From contig JAJCXT010000092.1 of NCBI GenBank assembly GCA_029263295.1, forward strand, positions 60,803-124,802: DNA of 64,000 nucleotides, given 5' to 3'. Origin of the DNA: Acidobacteriota bacterium (GTDB lineage Bacteria > Acidobacteriota > UBA890 > WLXD01). Numbering within the stretch: the stretch's first letter is position 1; each line of letters starts with the position of its first letter. Positions 36,601-45,817 of this stretch are shown here, in pieces. The notes beneath the pieces are model-generated. The model had not been told where the DNA came from. It did not search any database and worked only from the letters and a program-made list of their open reading frames with translations. Made by a program: the position numbers and the translations under genes.

Positions 36601-38711
36601 CAGGCCAGCATAGCGCGCGCGAGGACGGCGGTGACGATCGCGCCGACGTAGGCGAGGGTCGTCATGTAGACAAAGGTGAATACCGGCCAGCCCCAGCTGC
36701 CCGTCTCCTTGCCGATTGTCATCAACGTAGCCGCACACTGGGCACACAGGGCAAAGAACACCATCAGGGCCAGCGCGCCGGCTAGATCGAGCACCGGCTC
36801 ACCCTGCTTGGGACCGTGGTCCCAGGTGACGTCGCGGATCCGCTCGCGCAGGGCCGTGGATTCCTCGTCGACCTCGCCGAGGCCGTAGATCACTCCCAGC
36901 GTCGAGACAACGACCTCGCGCGCCGGGAACGAAGCGATCACCGCAATGCTTACCTTCCAGTCCCACCCCATCGGTGCGAAGGCCGGTTCGACGGCACGTC
37001 CCATACGACCGAGAAAGCTCTGCTGCAGCTGCAGTTGGTCGGCGGTCATCTCGCTCGCTGCCGACGTCCCCGTAGCGGGCTGCACGAATTCCGCCCTCGG
37101 CCAGTACGCGAGCGCCCAGATCACGAGACTCGAGGCCAGGATGAGCGTGCCCGCGCGAGAGAGAAAGTGGGTGGCCTGCCGCAGCATGCGCTGCACCACA
37201 ATGTTCGGGCTCGGCATCTTGTAAGGCGGCAGTTCCATGAGGAACGGCGTGGGCGCGCCACGGAACTTCGTCCGCCGCAGCGCCCAGGCCACCAGCACGG
37301 CAACGGCGATGCCAAGGAAATAGAGCGACGCGAACACCAGGGCCTGCAGGTTGACGAACCCCAGGACCATGGTCGCCGGCACGAAGGCGGCTGTAAGGAT
37401 GACGTAGATCGGGATGCGCGCCGAACACGTCATCAACGGAGCCACCAGGATCGTCACGAGCCGATCGCGACGACTCTCGATCGTCCGCGTGGCCATGATG
37501 CCCGGCACGGCGCATGCGAATGACGACAACAACGGGATGAAGGAGCGTCCGGACAGACCGCACCAGCGCAGCAAGCGGTCCATCAAGAAAGCGGCCCGCG
37601 CCATGTAGCCGCAGTCCTCGAGAATCGCGATGAACGCGAACAGCACCAGAATCTGCGGCAGGAATACGACCACTCCTCCAACACCGGTGATGACGCCGTC
37701 GACCAGCAAGCTCTTGAGGGCTCCGTCGCCGAGGAAGCTCACCGCCGCCACCTGATCGCCCAGCATCGCGAAGGTGGCCTCGACGAAGTCCATGACCGGC
37801 GTGGCCCATTCGAAGATCGACATGAAGACGAAGTAGCCGACGAGCACCAGCAGCCCGGTGCCCCACACCTTGTGCGTGAGAATCGCGTCGATCCGTTCCG
37901 TACGGGTCACGCGTGGCGCCTCGGGTCGGGTCACCACAGCCGCGATGACCTCGCCGATGAAGCCGTAGCGAATCTCGGATTCCTTCACCTGCAAAGCGAT
38001 CGTGCCGCCGGCCTGCTCGCGGGCAGCGGCCAGTGCTTCGGGATTCCCGAAGCGATGCTCGGCCTCGCCAGCCTGATCGAACAAGGCGCGCCGCAATTCG
38101 AACTTCGGGTGATCCGGCTCGACCGCGGCCAGACTTGCTTCGGCGGCCTGTATCTCGGACGGCCAACTCCAGCCCGGCTTCGGCGGCGGCGCACCAATCG
38201 CCGCAACCATCGCAGCTCGTAACTCGTCGACGCCTGTGCCGGCACGTGCCACGAGCGGCACGACCGGGATGCCCAGACGCTGCTGCAGCGCCGCGTGATC
38301 GACCCCCAGGCCGCGCCGGTCGGCCAGATCGCTCATGTTCAGGGCCAGGACCACCGGCAGCCCCGTTTCCATGATCTGCGTCACCAGATACAGGTTGCGC
38401 TCGAGATTGCTGGCGTCGACAACGACCACGGCAGCGTCCGGAACAGGCGCTCCCTCCTGCCTGCCGACCAGGACATCCACGGCGACCATCTCGTCAGGCG
38501 AGCGGGCAGCCAGGCTGTACGTGCCTGGCAGATCGAGCACATCCACGTCGGCCTCGCCAAGCAACGCACCGACCTTCTTCTCTACGGTCACACCGGGATA
38601 ATTACCCGTACGCAGGCGCATCCCGGTCAGCGCGTTGAACAGGGTGGTCTTGCCGGTGTTGGGGTTGCCGAGCAGCACGATGGTGCGGGACTTCAGTCCG
38701 GTGGCGCTCAT
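36600..38711 (-). CDS. feoB: Ferrous iron transporter FeoB
   Basis: 703-residue inner-membrane Fe(II) transporter. The N-terminal G-domain shows G1 GNPNTGKT (15-22), G3 DLPG (60-63) and G4 NMSD (125-128). The membrane half carries the two conserved gate regions, with FACAVPGIMATRTI and MTCSARIPIY. Start MSATGLKSRT has GGAG 5 nt upstream; the longer in-frame extension covers feoA and is spurious. Part of a five-gene operon with two FeoA-like proteins before it and two tiny membrane proteins after it. Confidence 0.96.
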   Translation of the reverse strand: MSATGLKSRTIVLLGNPNTGKTTLFNALTGMRLRTGNYPGVTVEKKVGALLGEADVDVLDLPGTYSLAARSPDEMVAVDVLVGRQEGAPVPDAAVVVVDASNLERNLYLVTQIMETGLPVVLALNMSDLADRRGLGVDHAALQQRLGIPVVPLVARAGTGVDELRAAMVAAIGAPPPKPGWSWPSEIQAAEASLAAVEPDHPKFELRRALFDQAGEAEHRFGNPEALAAAREQAGGTIALQVKESEIRYGFIGEVIAAVVTRPEAPRVTRTERIDAILTHKVWGTGLLVLVGYFVFMSIFEWATPVMDFVEATFAMLGDQVAAVSFLGDGALKSLLVDGVITGVGGVVVFLPQILVLFAFIAILEDCGYMARAAFLMDRLLRWCGLSGRSFIPLLSSFACAVPGIMATRTIESRRDRLVTILVAPLMTCSARIPIYVILTAAFVPATMVLGFVNLQALVFASLYFLGIAVAVLVAWALRRTKFRGAPTPFLMELPPYKMPSPNIVVQRMLRQATHFLSRAGTLILASSLVIWALAYWPRAEFVQPATGTSAASEMTADQLQLQQSFLGRMGRAVEPAFAPMGWDWKVSIAVIASFPAREVVVSTLGVIYGLGEVDEESTALRERIRDVTWDHGPKQGEPVLDLAGALALMVFFALCAQCAATLMTIGKETGSWGWPVFTFVYMTTLAYVGAIVTAVLARAMLA

Positions 38712-38742
38712 GACTCCGTCTCGCTCATGACCACCAGCCCCG

Positions 38743-38976
38743 CTATGGGCCAAGCACCAGGTGCTGTGCGTCGTCCTTTCGGATCGACAGGTTGTACCCA
38801 CGCACCGTGACCTCCATCGGGTCACCGAGCGGTGCCAGCCGTACAACGGCCACTTCGGTGCCGGGAGTCAGGCCCATCTCGAGAAGACGCTGAATGATGC
38901 CCGGCTCTCCGTCGAGCGCCGCAATGGTCGCGCACTGCCCCACCGGCAGGTCCGATAGGCGTCGCGACCGTGTCAT
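38743..38976 (-). CDS. feoA: FeoA family protein
   Basis: 77 residues. SH3-like FeoA fold with the pattern LSDLPVGQCATIAALDG, LLEMGLTPGTEV and YNLSIRKDDAQHL. It should bind FeoB and support iron transport. The start codon overlaps the stop of the upstream FeoA-like gene by 4 nt, and feoB follows after 31 bp. Confidence 0.93.
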   Translation of the reverse strand: MTRSRRLSDLPVGQCATIAALDGEPGIIQRLLEMGLTPGTEVAVVRLAPLGDPMEVTVRGYNLSIRKDDAQHLVLGP

Positions 38977-39230
38977 CCAGCCAGTTCGACGACGCGCAGT
39001 GCCCGCGTCCATTCCGGGCCGAGCGCGAGAGTGGCGCCATCCAGCTGAATACGGAACAGAGGTGCGGCCGCCTGCACACGGAACGTGGCGCCGACGCGCA
39101 GCCCCAGTGCGTTCAACCGCTCCACGTCGCGTGGCTCCGCATCCAGATCCACGACGATGGCGGACCTGCCCCGAACGAGCTGATCCGCGGGGCAGCAGGC
39201 GGGCTGAGCGTCGGTGGGAAGTGCGGACAT
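38973..39230 (-). CDS. Second FeoA-like protein, first gene of the feo operon
   Basis: 85 residues from ATG 39230. FeoA-type core (IVVDLDAEPRDVERLNALGLRVGATFRVQ, then FRIQLDGATLALGPE) preceded by a short N-terminal tail with a CC pair (DAQPACCPADQ). The family resemblance is clear, though the first strands are shorter than in FeoA proper. The Cys pair could sense iron or redox state; that is inference. Confidence 0.85.
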   Translation of the reverse strand: MSALPTDAQPACCPADQLVRGRSAIVVDLDAEPRDVERLNALGLRVGATFRVQAAAPLFRIQLDGATLALGPEWTRALRVVELAG

Positions 39231-39303
39231 CGGTCTCGTCTCGGGTCTCGTGGTGCAATCAACAGAGGCCCGCGGGCGCCTCCCTAGGTGCTGTACGCAG
39301 GTT

Positions 39304-39380
39304 ATTGCAATTGAGACTCGGTCGCAAAGCGAACCCATGCAACTTTTGTGAGCGCGCCTCCGTATATTGATACTGTCAGT
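39304..39380. promoter_or_regulatory. Divergent control region between feo and PadR module 6
   Basis: Two small palindromes: ATTGCAAT (39304-39311), on the feo side and a possible iron-regulator site, and ACTG-T-CAGT (39372-39380) in an AT-rich patch 42 bp before the PadR start. Both are short and could occur by chance; neither matches a full Fur box. Confidence 0.3.
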
Positions 39381-39421
39381 TTATTAGCCAGTCGTCTCTT
39401 GGATCTGGGGAACCGAACAGC

Positions 39422-39757
39422 ATGGCGCCACAAGAAGTCCTGGGCGGGTTCGAGCACCAGGTGCTCCTCGCGATTGCCCGTCTCGACGGCGAGACCTATA
39501 CCGTACCGATCGTTCTCGAACTGCAGGAACGAACCGGCCGAGAAGTCGCTTCGGCGTCCGTCTTCGTCACCCTGCGACGCCTGGAGAAACGCGGCTACCT
39601 ATCGTCCCGAGTGGCACCAGCGAGCCCCGGACAGGTTGGACGACCGCGGCGCATGTTTCGACTCGAGCCGGCAGGAATAGCCGCTCTGGTGGAAGCGCGT
39701 GAAGCGCTGCAGAGCCTCTGGGCCGGCGTCGCGCTGAAGGACGCCGCAGGAAGGTGA
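39422..39757 (+). CDS. PadR-family transcriptional regulator (module 6)
   Basis: 111 residues of the 'GGFEHQVLLAIARLDGETY' subgroup, with VASASVFVTLRRLEKRGYL as recognition helix and RPRRMFRLEPAG as wing. The TGA overlaps the permease GTG by 4 nt (GTGA). Paralogue of the module 7 regulator, with which it shares most N-terminal positions. Confidence 0.94.
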   Translation: MAPQEVLGGFEHQVLLAIARLDGETYTVPIVLELQERTGREVASASVFVTLRRLEKRGYLSSRVAPASPGQVGRPRRMFRLEPAGIAALVEAREALQSLWAGVALKDAAGR

Positions 39758-42534
39758 AGAGTCCCGCCCCTCCCCTTTCCGGCCCCTACGGGTGGTTCGT
39801 GCGACTGGCGTTGAGGCCATGGCTCACACCCCGGGAAAGGACCGACCTGGCGACCGACGTAGCCGAGCTACGTCACGCATATCGAACGACCCGGGGCACA
39901 CGTGGCCTTGGCCGCTACACCTGGCGACAACTGCTGCAATACCCGATTCGCCTCACGGCCAATCAAGGAGATGGATCGACAATGGAAAGCGTCTGGCAGG
40001 ATTGTCGCTACGCAGCACGCATGCTGATCAAGAATCCGGGATTCACGGGCATCGCGGTGCTGGTGCTCGCCGTCGGCATCGGCGCCAACACGGCAACGTT
40101 CACCCTGATGAACGCTCTGCTGCTCAAGCCGATCGTGGCGGAGGCGCCACACGAGCTCGTCGCGCTGTACAGCAAGAACCTCAAGCTACCCGACTCGTTC
40201 CGGCCGATCTCCTACCCGAACTTCCAGGACATCCGCGAGTTGAACACCACGTTCAGCGACGTGATGGCTCACAACCTCACGACTGTGGGGCTACGCGAGG
40301 GTGAGGTCACGAGCCGCGTCTTCGCCGAGGTCGCCTCGCACGACTACTTCGACACGTTCGGCGTCGCTCCCTTCAGGGGACGCTTCTTCAACCCTGCGGA
40401 GGAAGTACCCGACAGCGGCGCGCCGGTCGTTGTCGTCAGCTACGAGTACTGGCGCCAACGCGGCGAGGAGCCCGACCTCGTGGGCAAGTCGATCAACGTC
40501 GGCGGTCAGGACCTGACCGTCATTGGCATCACGCCACGTTACTTCACCGGCCGGATCGCCATACTGTCAGCGTCCGTGTATCTACCGCTCGGTCTCGAGC
40601 GTCTGGTGTCGGGCTTCGACGGGAGCGACGGTCGCTCGCTCGCAGATCGTAGCAACCACAAGCTCTTTCTCGTCGGGCGGCTGCTGCCTGGCGTGTCCAT
40701 GGACGATGCCGACGCGCAGCTGGCAGCGCTCGCCAGCCGAATGGAGGAGTCCTTTCCGGAGATCAACGAGAACCAGACCATCATCGTGGGGCCGCTGTCG
40801 CGACTCGGGATTAGCACGGAACCGTCCGACGGTGACGGGCTGGGCCTTGTGGCCGCGTTAATGCTGGGCATGACCGGCATCGTGCTACTCATCGCCTGCA
40901 TCAACCTCGCCAACATGCTGCTCGCGCGCGGGGCCGCGCGGCGCCGGGAATTCGCCGTGCGCGCGGCGATCGGAGGCGGACGCCTGCGGATCCTGCGCCA
41001 ACTACTGACCGAGGGCCTGATGCTGTCGTTGCTTGGCGGCGCGGCTGGCCTGGTCGTCGCGACCTGGGCCAACAGCCTGCTCGCGGCGTCGCTAGGCGAG
41101 GTGCTGTCCAATCTAGGCTTCGCGATGGACGTCGTTCTGAGGACGGAGCCCGATCTGCGGGTGCTGCTGGCAACCGCCGGGTTCTGCATGTTCGGCACGC
41201 TCGCCTTCGGTCTCGGTCCTGCCTGGCAACAATCCCGTCCCGATGTAATGGCAGCGATCAAGGAGCAGGCCGGCGACAGCGGTGGTCACCACCGCGGAGG
41301 CCCGTTCGGACGGCGCAACCTGCTTGTCGTGAGTCAGGTCGCCCTGTCGCTGGTGATGCTCATCTCTGCGGGTCTGTTCGTACGAGCCTCGCTCAAGGCT
41401 GCCAGCGTCGATCCGGGATTCCGCCTCGACAACGGCATCCTCGTCGAAGTCGATCCCAGCCTCGCGGGTTACGACGAAGCGCAGAGCAAGGATGTGTACC
41501 GCCGGCTCCACGAACGTCTGCAGAGCATTCCCGGTGTGCAGGCGATGAGCGTCGCGGCCACCGTTCCCTTCGGGGCGGTATCCAGCAGCGAGAGAGTGCG
41601 CCGCGCCGACGACATGCCCGTCGCCAAGGGCGATGGCAGCGAGGAGGTCGAGACGTTCCGGCCGCGATCCAACACTGTCGGGGCGGACTATTTTGAGGCG
41701 CTCAGCCTGCCGATCCTGCGTGGGCGATCCTTCACCGCGGACGAAACGGCATCGGACGCGGGACCTCGGGTGGCCATCATCGACGAACTGCTCGCCGAGT
41801 TGCTCTGGCCCGGCCAGGATCCGATCGGGCGTTTCGTCGGGTTGGGCCGGCTGCCTGACCCCGAAGGAGGCGACGAAATCGAGGTGGTCGGTTTGGTGCC
41901 CTCGATTAGCGAGGACATCTTCCCAGCCGCACGTCGCCCCCATATCTACCAGCCGTTCGGGCAGAATTTCCAGACCGCGATGAACATCCACGTGCGGGCC
42001 GATTCCATCACCGACGCGGATGCCAGAGCCGCCATGCTGCAGGCTGTGCGGCGCGAGATCCGGGCAGTGGATACGCAACTGCCCGTCATCAGCATGCGCA
42101 TCATGGAAGATCACATCGCCGAGAGCGCGAGCCTGTGGCTGGTGCGGCTCGGCGCCACGGTCTTCGGCGTCTTCGGTGGACTCGCCCTGTTCCTGGCGAT
42201 CATCGGCGTCTACGGAGTCAAGGCCTACGCCGTGGCCCAGCGGACGCGTGAGATCGGCATCCGCAAGGCGCTGGGGGCGACCACCGGCGACACGCTACTA
42301 CTGATTCTCCGCGAGAGCATGCTGGTCTCCGCTGCTGGACTCGGCGTTGGCCTCGTGCTCGGACTCGGCGTTGCCACTCTGCTGAGTAGCATTCTCTACG
42401 GGGTGAGTCCCTACGACCCGGTAGCGTTCCTCGGCTCCACCGTCGTCCTGGCCCTGGCCGCCTTCGTGGCCACCTATGTGCCCGCGCGGCGAGCTGCATC
42501 GATCACCCCGGTCACGGCACTGCGTACTGAATAG
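39754..42534 (+). CDS. ADOP-type orphan ABC permease (module 6)
   Basis: 926 residues from GTG. The prefix (1-70) has the prefix-2 pattern (RTDLATDVAELRHAYR ... LGRYTWRQLLQYP). The core begins at about M77 (MESVWQDCRYAARML), which itself has AAGGAG upstream. First membrane helix 97-119 with GIGANTATFTLMN. Two MacB-like domains and FtsX sets; ends ITPVTALRTE. The longest permease of the window. Confidence 0.92.
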   Translation: MKSPAPPLSGPYGWFVRLALRPWLTPRERTDLATDVAELRHAYRTTRGTRGLGRYTWRQLLQYPIRLTANQGDGSTMESVWQDCRYAARMLIKNPGFTGIAVLVLAVGIGANTATFTLMNALLLKPIVAEAPHELVALYSKNLKLPDSFRPISYPNFQDIRELNTTFSDVMAHNLTTVGLREGEVTSRVFAEVASHDYFDTFGVAPFRGRFFNPAEEVPDSGAPVVVVSYEYWRQRGEEPDLVGKSINVGGQDLTVIGITPRYFTGRIAILSASVYLPLGLERLVSGFDGSDGRSLADRSNHKLFLVGRLLPGVSMDDADAQLAALASRMEESFPEINENQTIIVGPLSRLGISTEPSDGDGLGLVAALMLGMTGIVLLIACINLANMLLARGAARRREFAVRAAIGGGRLRILRQLLTEGLMLSLLGGAAGLVVATWANSLLAASLGEVLSNLGFAMDVVLRTEPDLRVLLATAGFCMFGTLAFGLGPAWQQSRPDVMAAIKEQAGDSGGHHRGGPFGRRNLLVVSQVALSLVMLISAGLFVRASLKAASVDPGFRLDNGILVEVDPSLAGYDEAQSKDVYRRLHERLQSIPGVQAMSVAATVPFGAVSSSERVRRADDMPVAKGDGSEEVETFRPRSNTVGADYFEALSLPILRGRSFTADETASDAGPRVAIIDELLAELLWPGQDPIGRFVGLGRLPDPEGGDEIEVVGLVPSISEDIFPAARRPHIYQPFGQNFQTAMNIHVRADSITDADARAAMLQAVRREIRAVDTQLPVISMRIMEDHIAESASLWLVRLGATVFGVFGGLALFLAIIGVYGVKAYAVAQRTREIGIRKALGATTGDTLLLILRESMLVSAAGLGVGLVLGLGVATLLSSILYGVSPYDPVAFLGSTVVLALAAFVATYVPARRAASITPVTALRTE

Positions 42535-42635
42535 ACCTCGACACGGCCAGAACATGAAGGACTCCGCTCCAGTTCTGAAGTCCCGGACTGAGAAAACCGC
42601 GCTGCAGCGAAACCTCCGCGGCGAGTTCGCGTATA

Positions 42636-42672
42636 TATAGCGTTGTTATACATTACGTATAGCGCCGTTATA
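42636..42672. promoter_or_regulatory. Twin operator sites, TATAGCGYYGTTATA (module 7)
   Basis: Two 15-bp near-palindromic copies, at 42636-42650 (TATAGCGTTGTTATA) and 42658-42672 (TATAGCGCCGTTATA), start 22 bp apart, about two helical turns. They lie 35-71 bp before the PadR start. Two PadR dimers on one face of the DNA are inferred. Confidence 0.6.
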
Positions 42673-42706
42673 GACACTGTTCGCCAACTTGGAAGGTCTT
42701 CCAGTC

Positions 42707-43039
42707 GTGATTCAAAGCACACTCGGTCAGTTCGAACATCAAGTCCTGCTCTCGATCCTGCGCCGCGGGTCGGAGTCCTACAGCGTCGAGATCGTGCTCG
42801 AACTCGAGGAACACACCGGCCAGGAAGTCGCCACGGCCAAGGTCTTCGTGGCGCTCAAGCGACTCAAGAGCAAGGGATTGCTCTCTGACCGCATGGTGGA
42901 GCCCGGCGAAGGCGGCGGCCACGCCCGGCGGTACTTTCAGCTCACCGCCGATGCGATGGAGGCCATGCGCGCATCGCGGCGGAGCTATCTGAACTTGTGG
43001 GACGGCGTCGAGTCCCACCTCGACGAGTCGGGGAGCTGA
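42707..43039 (+). CDS. PadR-family transcriptional regulator (module 7)
   Basis: 110 residues from GTG 42707, chosen because GGAAGG lies 10 nt upstream; TTG 42689 would add six residues. GQFEHQVLLSILRRGSESY, VATAKVFVALKRLKSKGLL and ARRYFQLTADAMEAM give the PadR fold. Same subgroup as the module 6 regulator. The permease ATG follows 4 bp after the stop. Confidence 0.93.
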   Translation: MIQSTLGQFEHQVLLSILRRGSESYSVEIVLELEEHTGQEVATAKVFVALKRLKSKGLLSDRMVEPGEGGGHARRYFQLTADAMEAMRASRRSYLNLWDGVESHLDESGS

Positions 43040-43043
43040 GGCC

Positions 43044-45779
43044 ATGCCGACCACGACCTCATCCAAGGTGCCCGGAATAGCGCGACGCGTGTTGATTCTC
43101 GTCACCGGCCGTGTCCACGCCGCGCACGCAGAGCGCAGCCTCGCCGAGTTGTTCCATATGCGAACCCAGCGCGACGGCAGTCTCAGCGCACGACTCTGGT
43201 ACTGGCGCCAGGTGCTCGGCTTCGGCAGGCAACGCCGCTCGCTCAACCTCGCGCGCGCCGAGGAAATCGCCGCCGGCCTGCACGGTGGCGCCGTCGCGCG
43301 CGGAGCCGCAGGGCCATTGTCACCCGAGGCGTGGTGGCGCGACCTGCGGCTGGCGGTTCGATCTCTACGTCGGCAGCCGGGGTTCGCCGCTCTCGCGATA
43401 GCGACGCTGGCGCTCGGAATCGGCGCCAATACGGCGATCTTCAGCGTCCTGCACGGATCACTGCTCCGTCCGCTGCCCTACGCTGAGCCGGAGCGGCTGG
43501 TGTGGATGTCCGACTGGCACGGAGACTTCGAGGGTGCCGGGACGAATCAGTCGGTGCCGAATCTGGTGGACCTTCAGGCGGGTACCGAGCTGTTGGAGTC
43601 GATGGCGATCTACAAGGTCCGCAGCGGCAACCTCACCACCGCCGAACAACCCGAACGCGTGCGCATCATGTACGCCTCCTCGGGCCTGTTCCGCACACTC
43701 GGAATTCCACTGCAGCTCGGCCGCGATCTGGCGGTGGAGGATGATCAGTTCGGCGGCGAGACGGTCGCCATCCTGACCGATGAGCTATGGCGCACCCGCT
43801 TCGGCGCCGACCCTAGCATCGTTGGACAGACGACGGAGCTGGACGCGAGGCCGGTGCTGATAGCCGGCATCGCGTCGCCCCGATTCCAGTTCCGGGGTAA
43901 TCCGCAGATCGTGATGGCGCTGCAGCATGTCGGCGCCGATCACGAGATGCGCGGCAACCGCGGTCACTTCTCCATCGGACGGATGATCCCCGGAGCCGAC
44001 CTCGAGGCGCTTCAGGCTGAGTTGCAGGGAATCTACGCCGGTTTGGTGGACCAGTACCCAGACGCCAACGAAGGTTGGTCCACCTGGGCCGAGCCGCTAC
44101 GCGACTACGCGGTAGGAAGGAACGCACGTTCGTTGCAGCTGATGTCCGGGGCGGTGGCCCTGGTGCTGCTGATCGCCTGCGTAAACGTCGCCAACCTCAT
44201 GCTCGTTCGGGCCGAAACCCGACAGCGCGAGTTCGCGCTGAGGTACTCCCTGGGTGCGACCCGTGCCGGCCTTGTGCCCTTGTTCCTGAGCGAAGGCCTC
44301 GTGCTCGCACTCGCGGGTGGCGTGGCCGGGATCGCGACGGCCTACTGGCTGGTTGGCGCCCTGGTGGGGCTGTTCGGCGGTTCGCTGGCGCGCGCCGACG
44401 AGATCGCGCTCAACGGCACCTCCCTGCTGTTCGGCCTGACGATCTCGCTGCTGGTGGGGCTCGCCGTGGGGCTCGTTCCGTTGCTCCGCTCGCGGCCCTC
44501 CGATGTTCACCAGACCCTGAAGGAGGGTGCCCGGGGAGCGTCCGGAAAAGCGAGCAGGCTCGGTCGAGGCCTTGTCGTGGTGGAGGTCGCTCTGGCCGTA
44601 CTTGTCGTGGTGGGAGCAGGTCTGCTGGCCAACAGCATGTGGCGACTCCACGCCGTCGACCTTGGTCTCGTGGACGAGGATCAGGTGCTCACGTTCCGGG
44701 TCTCGCTGCCGCTCGCGACCTACCATGAGGCGGGGCCGATTCGTGCCTTCTACGGCGACCTCCGGAACGCGCTTGCACGTGTTCCGGGGGCACAGTCGGC
44801 CGGGTTCGTGAATCGACTGCCGCTGCTCGGCGGCGACAACATGATGGTGTCCTCCTACGACGATCCCGACCTCACGGCGAGCTTCACGAGCTATCGCATG
44901 GTGAGCCGAGGGTACTTCGAGGCCACTGGACTGCACCTGGTAGCCGGGCGCTGGCTCGGCGACGACGACTTCGCGCACGCCACGAATGCGATCGTGATCA
45001 ATCAGCGACTCGCGCGCACACTGTTTCCCGACACGAACCCAGTGGGTCAGCGGGTCGGCGACCCGATGCTTCCGCCAGGCGTACCGGGAGGGTTCGATGA
45101 AGGTCTCGAGGTGGTTGGCGTCGTGGGGGACGTGCTGGGTGGGAGGCCCGATGGCTCCGCGCCTGCGGCCTTCTACTTCAGCTGGGAGCGCGCCCTCGAC
45201 ATGGCGGAGCGTTACCCGGAGATGCTGCTCGGCGAACAGGTCGCGATGAGCGTCCTCGTGCGCACGGCCGGCAATCCCCTCACGATCTCCGCCGATGTGC
45301 GCCGCGCCGTGCAGCGGATCGATCCCGAGGTGCCGATCTTCGAGATCCGCACACTGCAGCAGATCGCTTTCGATCGGCTCGGCACACGCCGCTTCGCGAT
45401 GTCACTGTTCGGCCTGTTCGCCGGCCTCGCCCTGCTGCTGGGCGCGGTGGGTATCTACGGCGTGATGTCGTTCGGCGTGGCGCAGCGTTCGCGTGAACTG
45501 GGCGTCCGCATGGCCCTGGGCGCGAGCCAGAAATCAGTGCTGCGACTGGTCCTGGGCGAGGGCATTCGCCTGACCATTCCCGGCGTCGTCCTCGGCGTAC
45601 TCGCGGCGCTCGGTGCCAGCCGGCTGCTCGGCACCTTGTTGTACGAGGTCAGCACCGTCGACCCTCTCACCTACGGAGCCGTTACGGTGGTGCTCGGCCT
45701 CGTCTGCCTGGCCGCAGCCTACCTGCCCGCGCTCCGCGCCACGCGCGTCGATCCGCTCACGAGCATCCGTAGCGAGTAG
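43044..45779 (+). CDS. ADOP-type orphan ABC permease (module 7)
   Basis: 911 residues. Prefix about 1-90 with a partly degenerate prefix-2 pattern (ERSLAELFHMR ... LWYWRQVLGF). Core from about residue 96 (EAWWRDLRLAVRSL), and unlike most others there is no Met at the junction. First membrane helix about 112-136 with GIGANTAIFSVL. Two periplasmic domains and FtsX sets; ends VDPLTSIRSE. Confidence 0.91.
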   Translation: MPTTTSSKVPGIARRVLILVTGRVHAAHAERSLAELFHMRTQRDGSLSARLWYWRQVLGFGRQRRSLNLARAEEIAAGLHGGAVARGAAGPLSPEAWWRDLRLAVRSLRRQPGFAALAIATLALGIGANTAIFSVLHGSLLRPLPYAEPERLVWMSDWHGDFEGAGTNQSVPNLVDLQAGTELLESMAIYKVRSGNLTTAEQPERVRIMYASSGLFRTLGIPLQLGRDLAVEDDQFGGETVAILTDELWRTRFGADPSIVGQTTELDARPVLIAGIASPRFQFRGNPQIVMALQHVGADHEMRGNRGHFSIGRMIPGADLEALQAELQGIYAGLVDQYPDANEGWSTWAEPLRDYAVGRNARSLQLMSGAVALVLLIACVNVANLMLVRAETRQREFALRYSLGATRAGLVPLFLSEGLVLALAGGVAGIATAYWLVGALVGLFGGSLARADEIALNGTSLLFGLTISLLVGLAVGLVPLLRSRPSDVHQTLKEGARGASGKASRLGRGLVVVEVALAVLVVVGAGLLANSMWRLHAVDLGLVDEDQVLTFRVSLPLATYHEAGPIRAFYGDLRNALARVPGAQSAGFVNRLPLLGGDNMMVSSYDDPDLTASFTSYRMVSRGYFEATGLHLVAGRWLGDDDFAHATNAIVINQRLARTLFPDTNPVGQRVGDPMLPPGVPGGFDEGLEVVGVVGDVLGGRPDGSAPAAFYFSWERALDMAERYPEMLLGEQVAMSVLVRTAGNPLTISADVRRAVQRIDPEVPIFEIRTLQQIAFDRLGTRRFAMSLFGLFAGLALLLGAVGIYGVMSFGVAQRSRELGVRMALGASQKSVLRLVLGEGIRLTIPGVVLGVLAALGASRLLGTLLYEVSTVDPLTYGAVTVVLGLVCLAAAYLPALRATRVDPLTSIRSE

Positions 45780-45817
45780 TCCGAAGCGACAACAGAACCT
45801 GGACGGCAGATCCCCTC

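Noticed and set aside
38979..39258. N-terminal extension of FeoA
   Set aside because: The extension is antiphase to the upstream FeoA-like gene and low quality; family start is at 38976.
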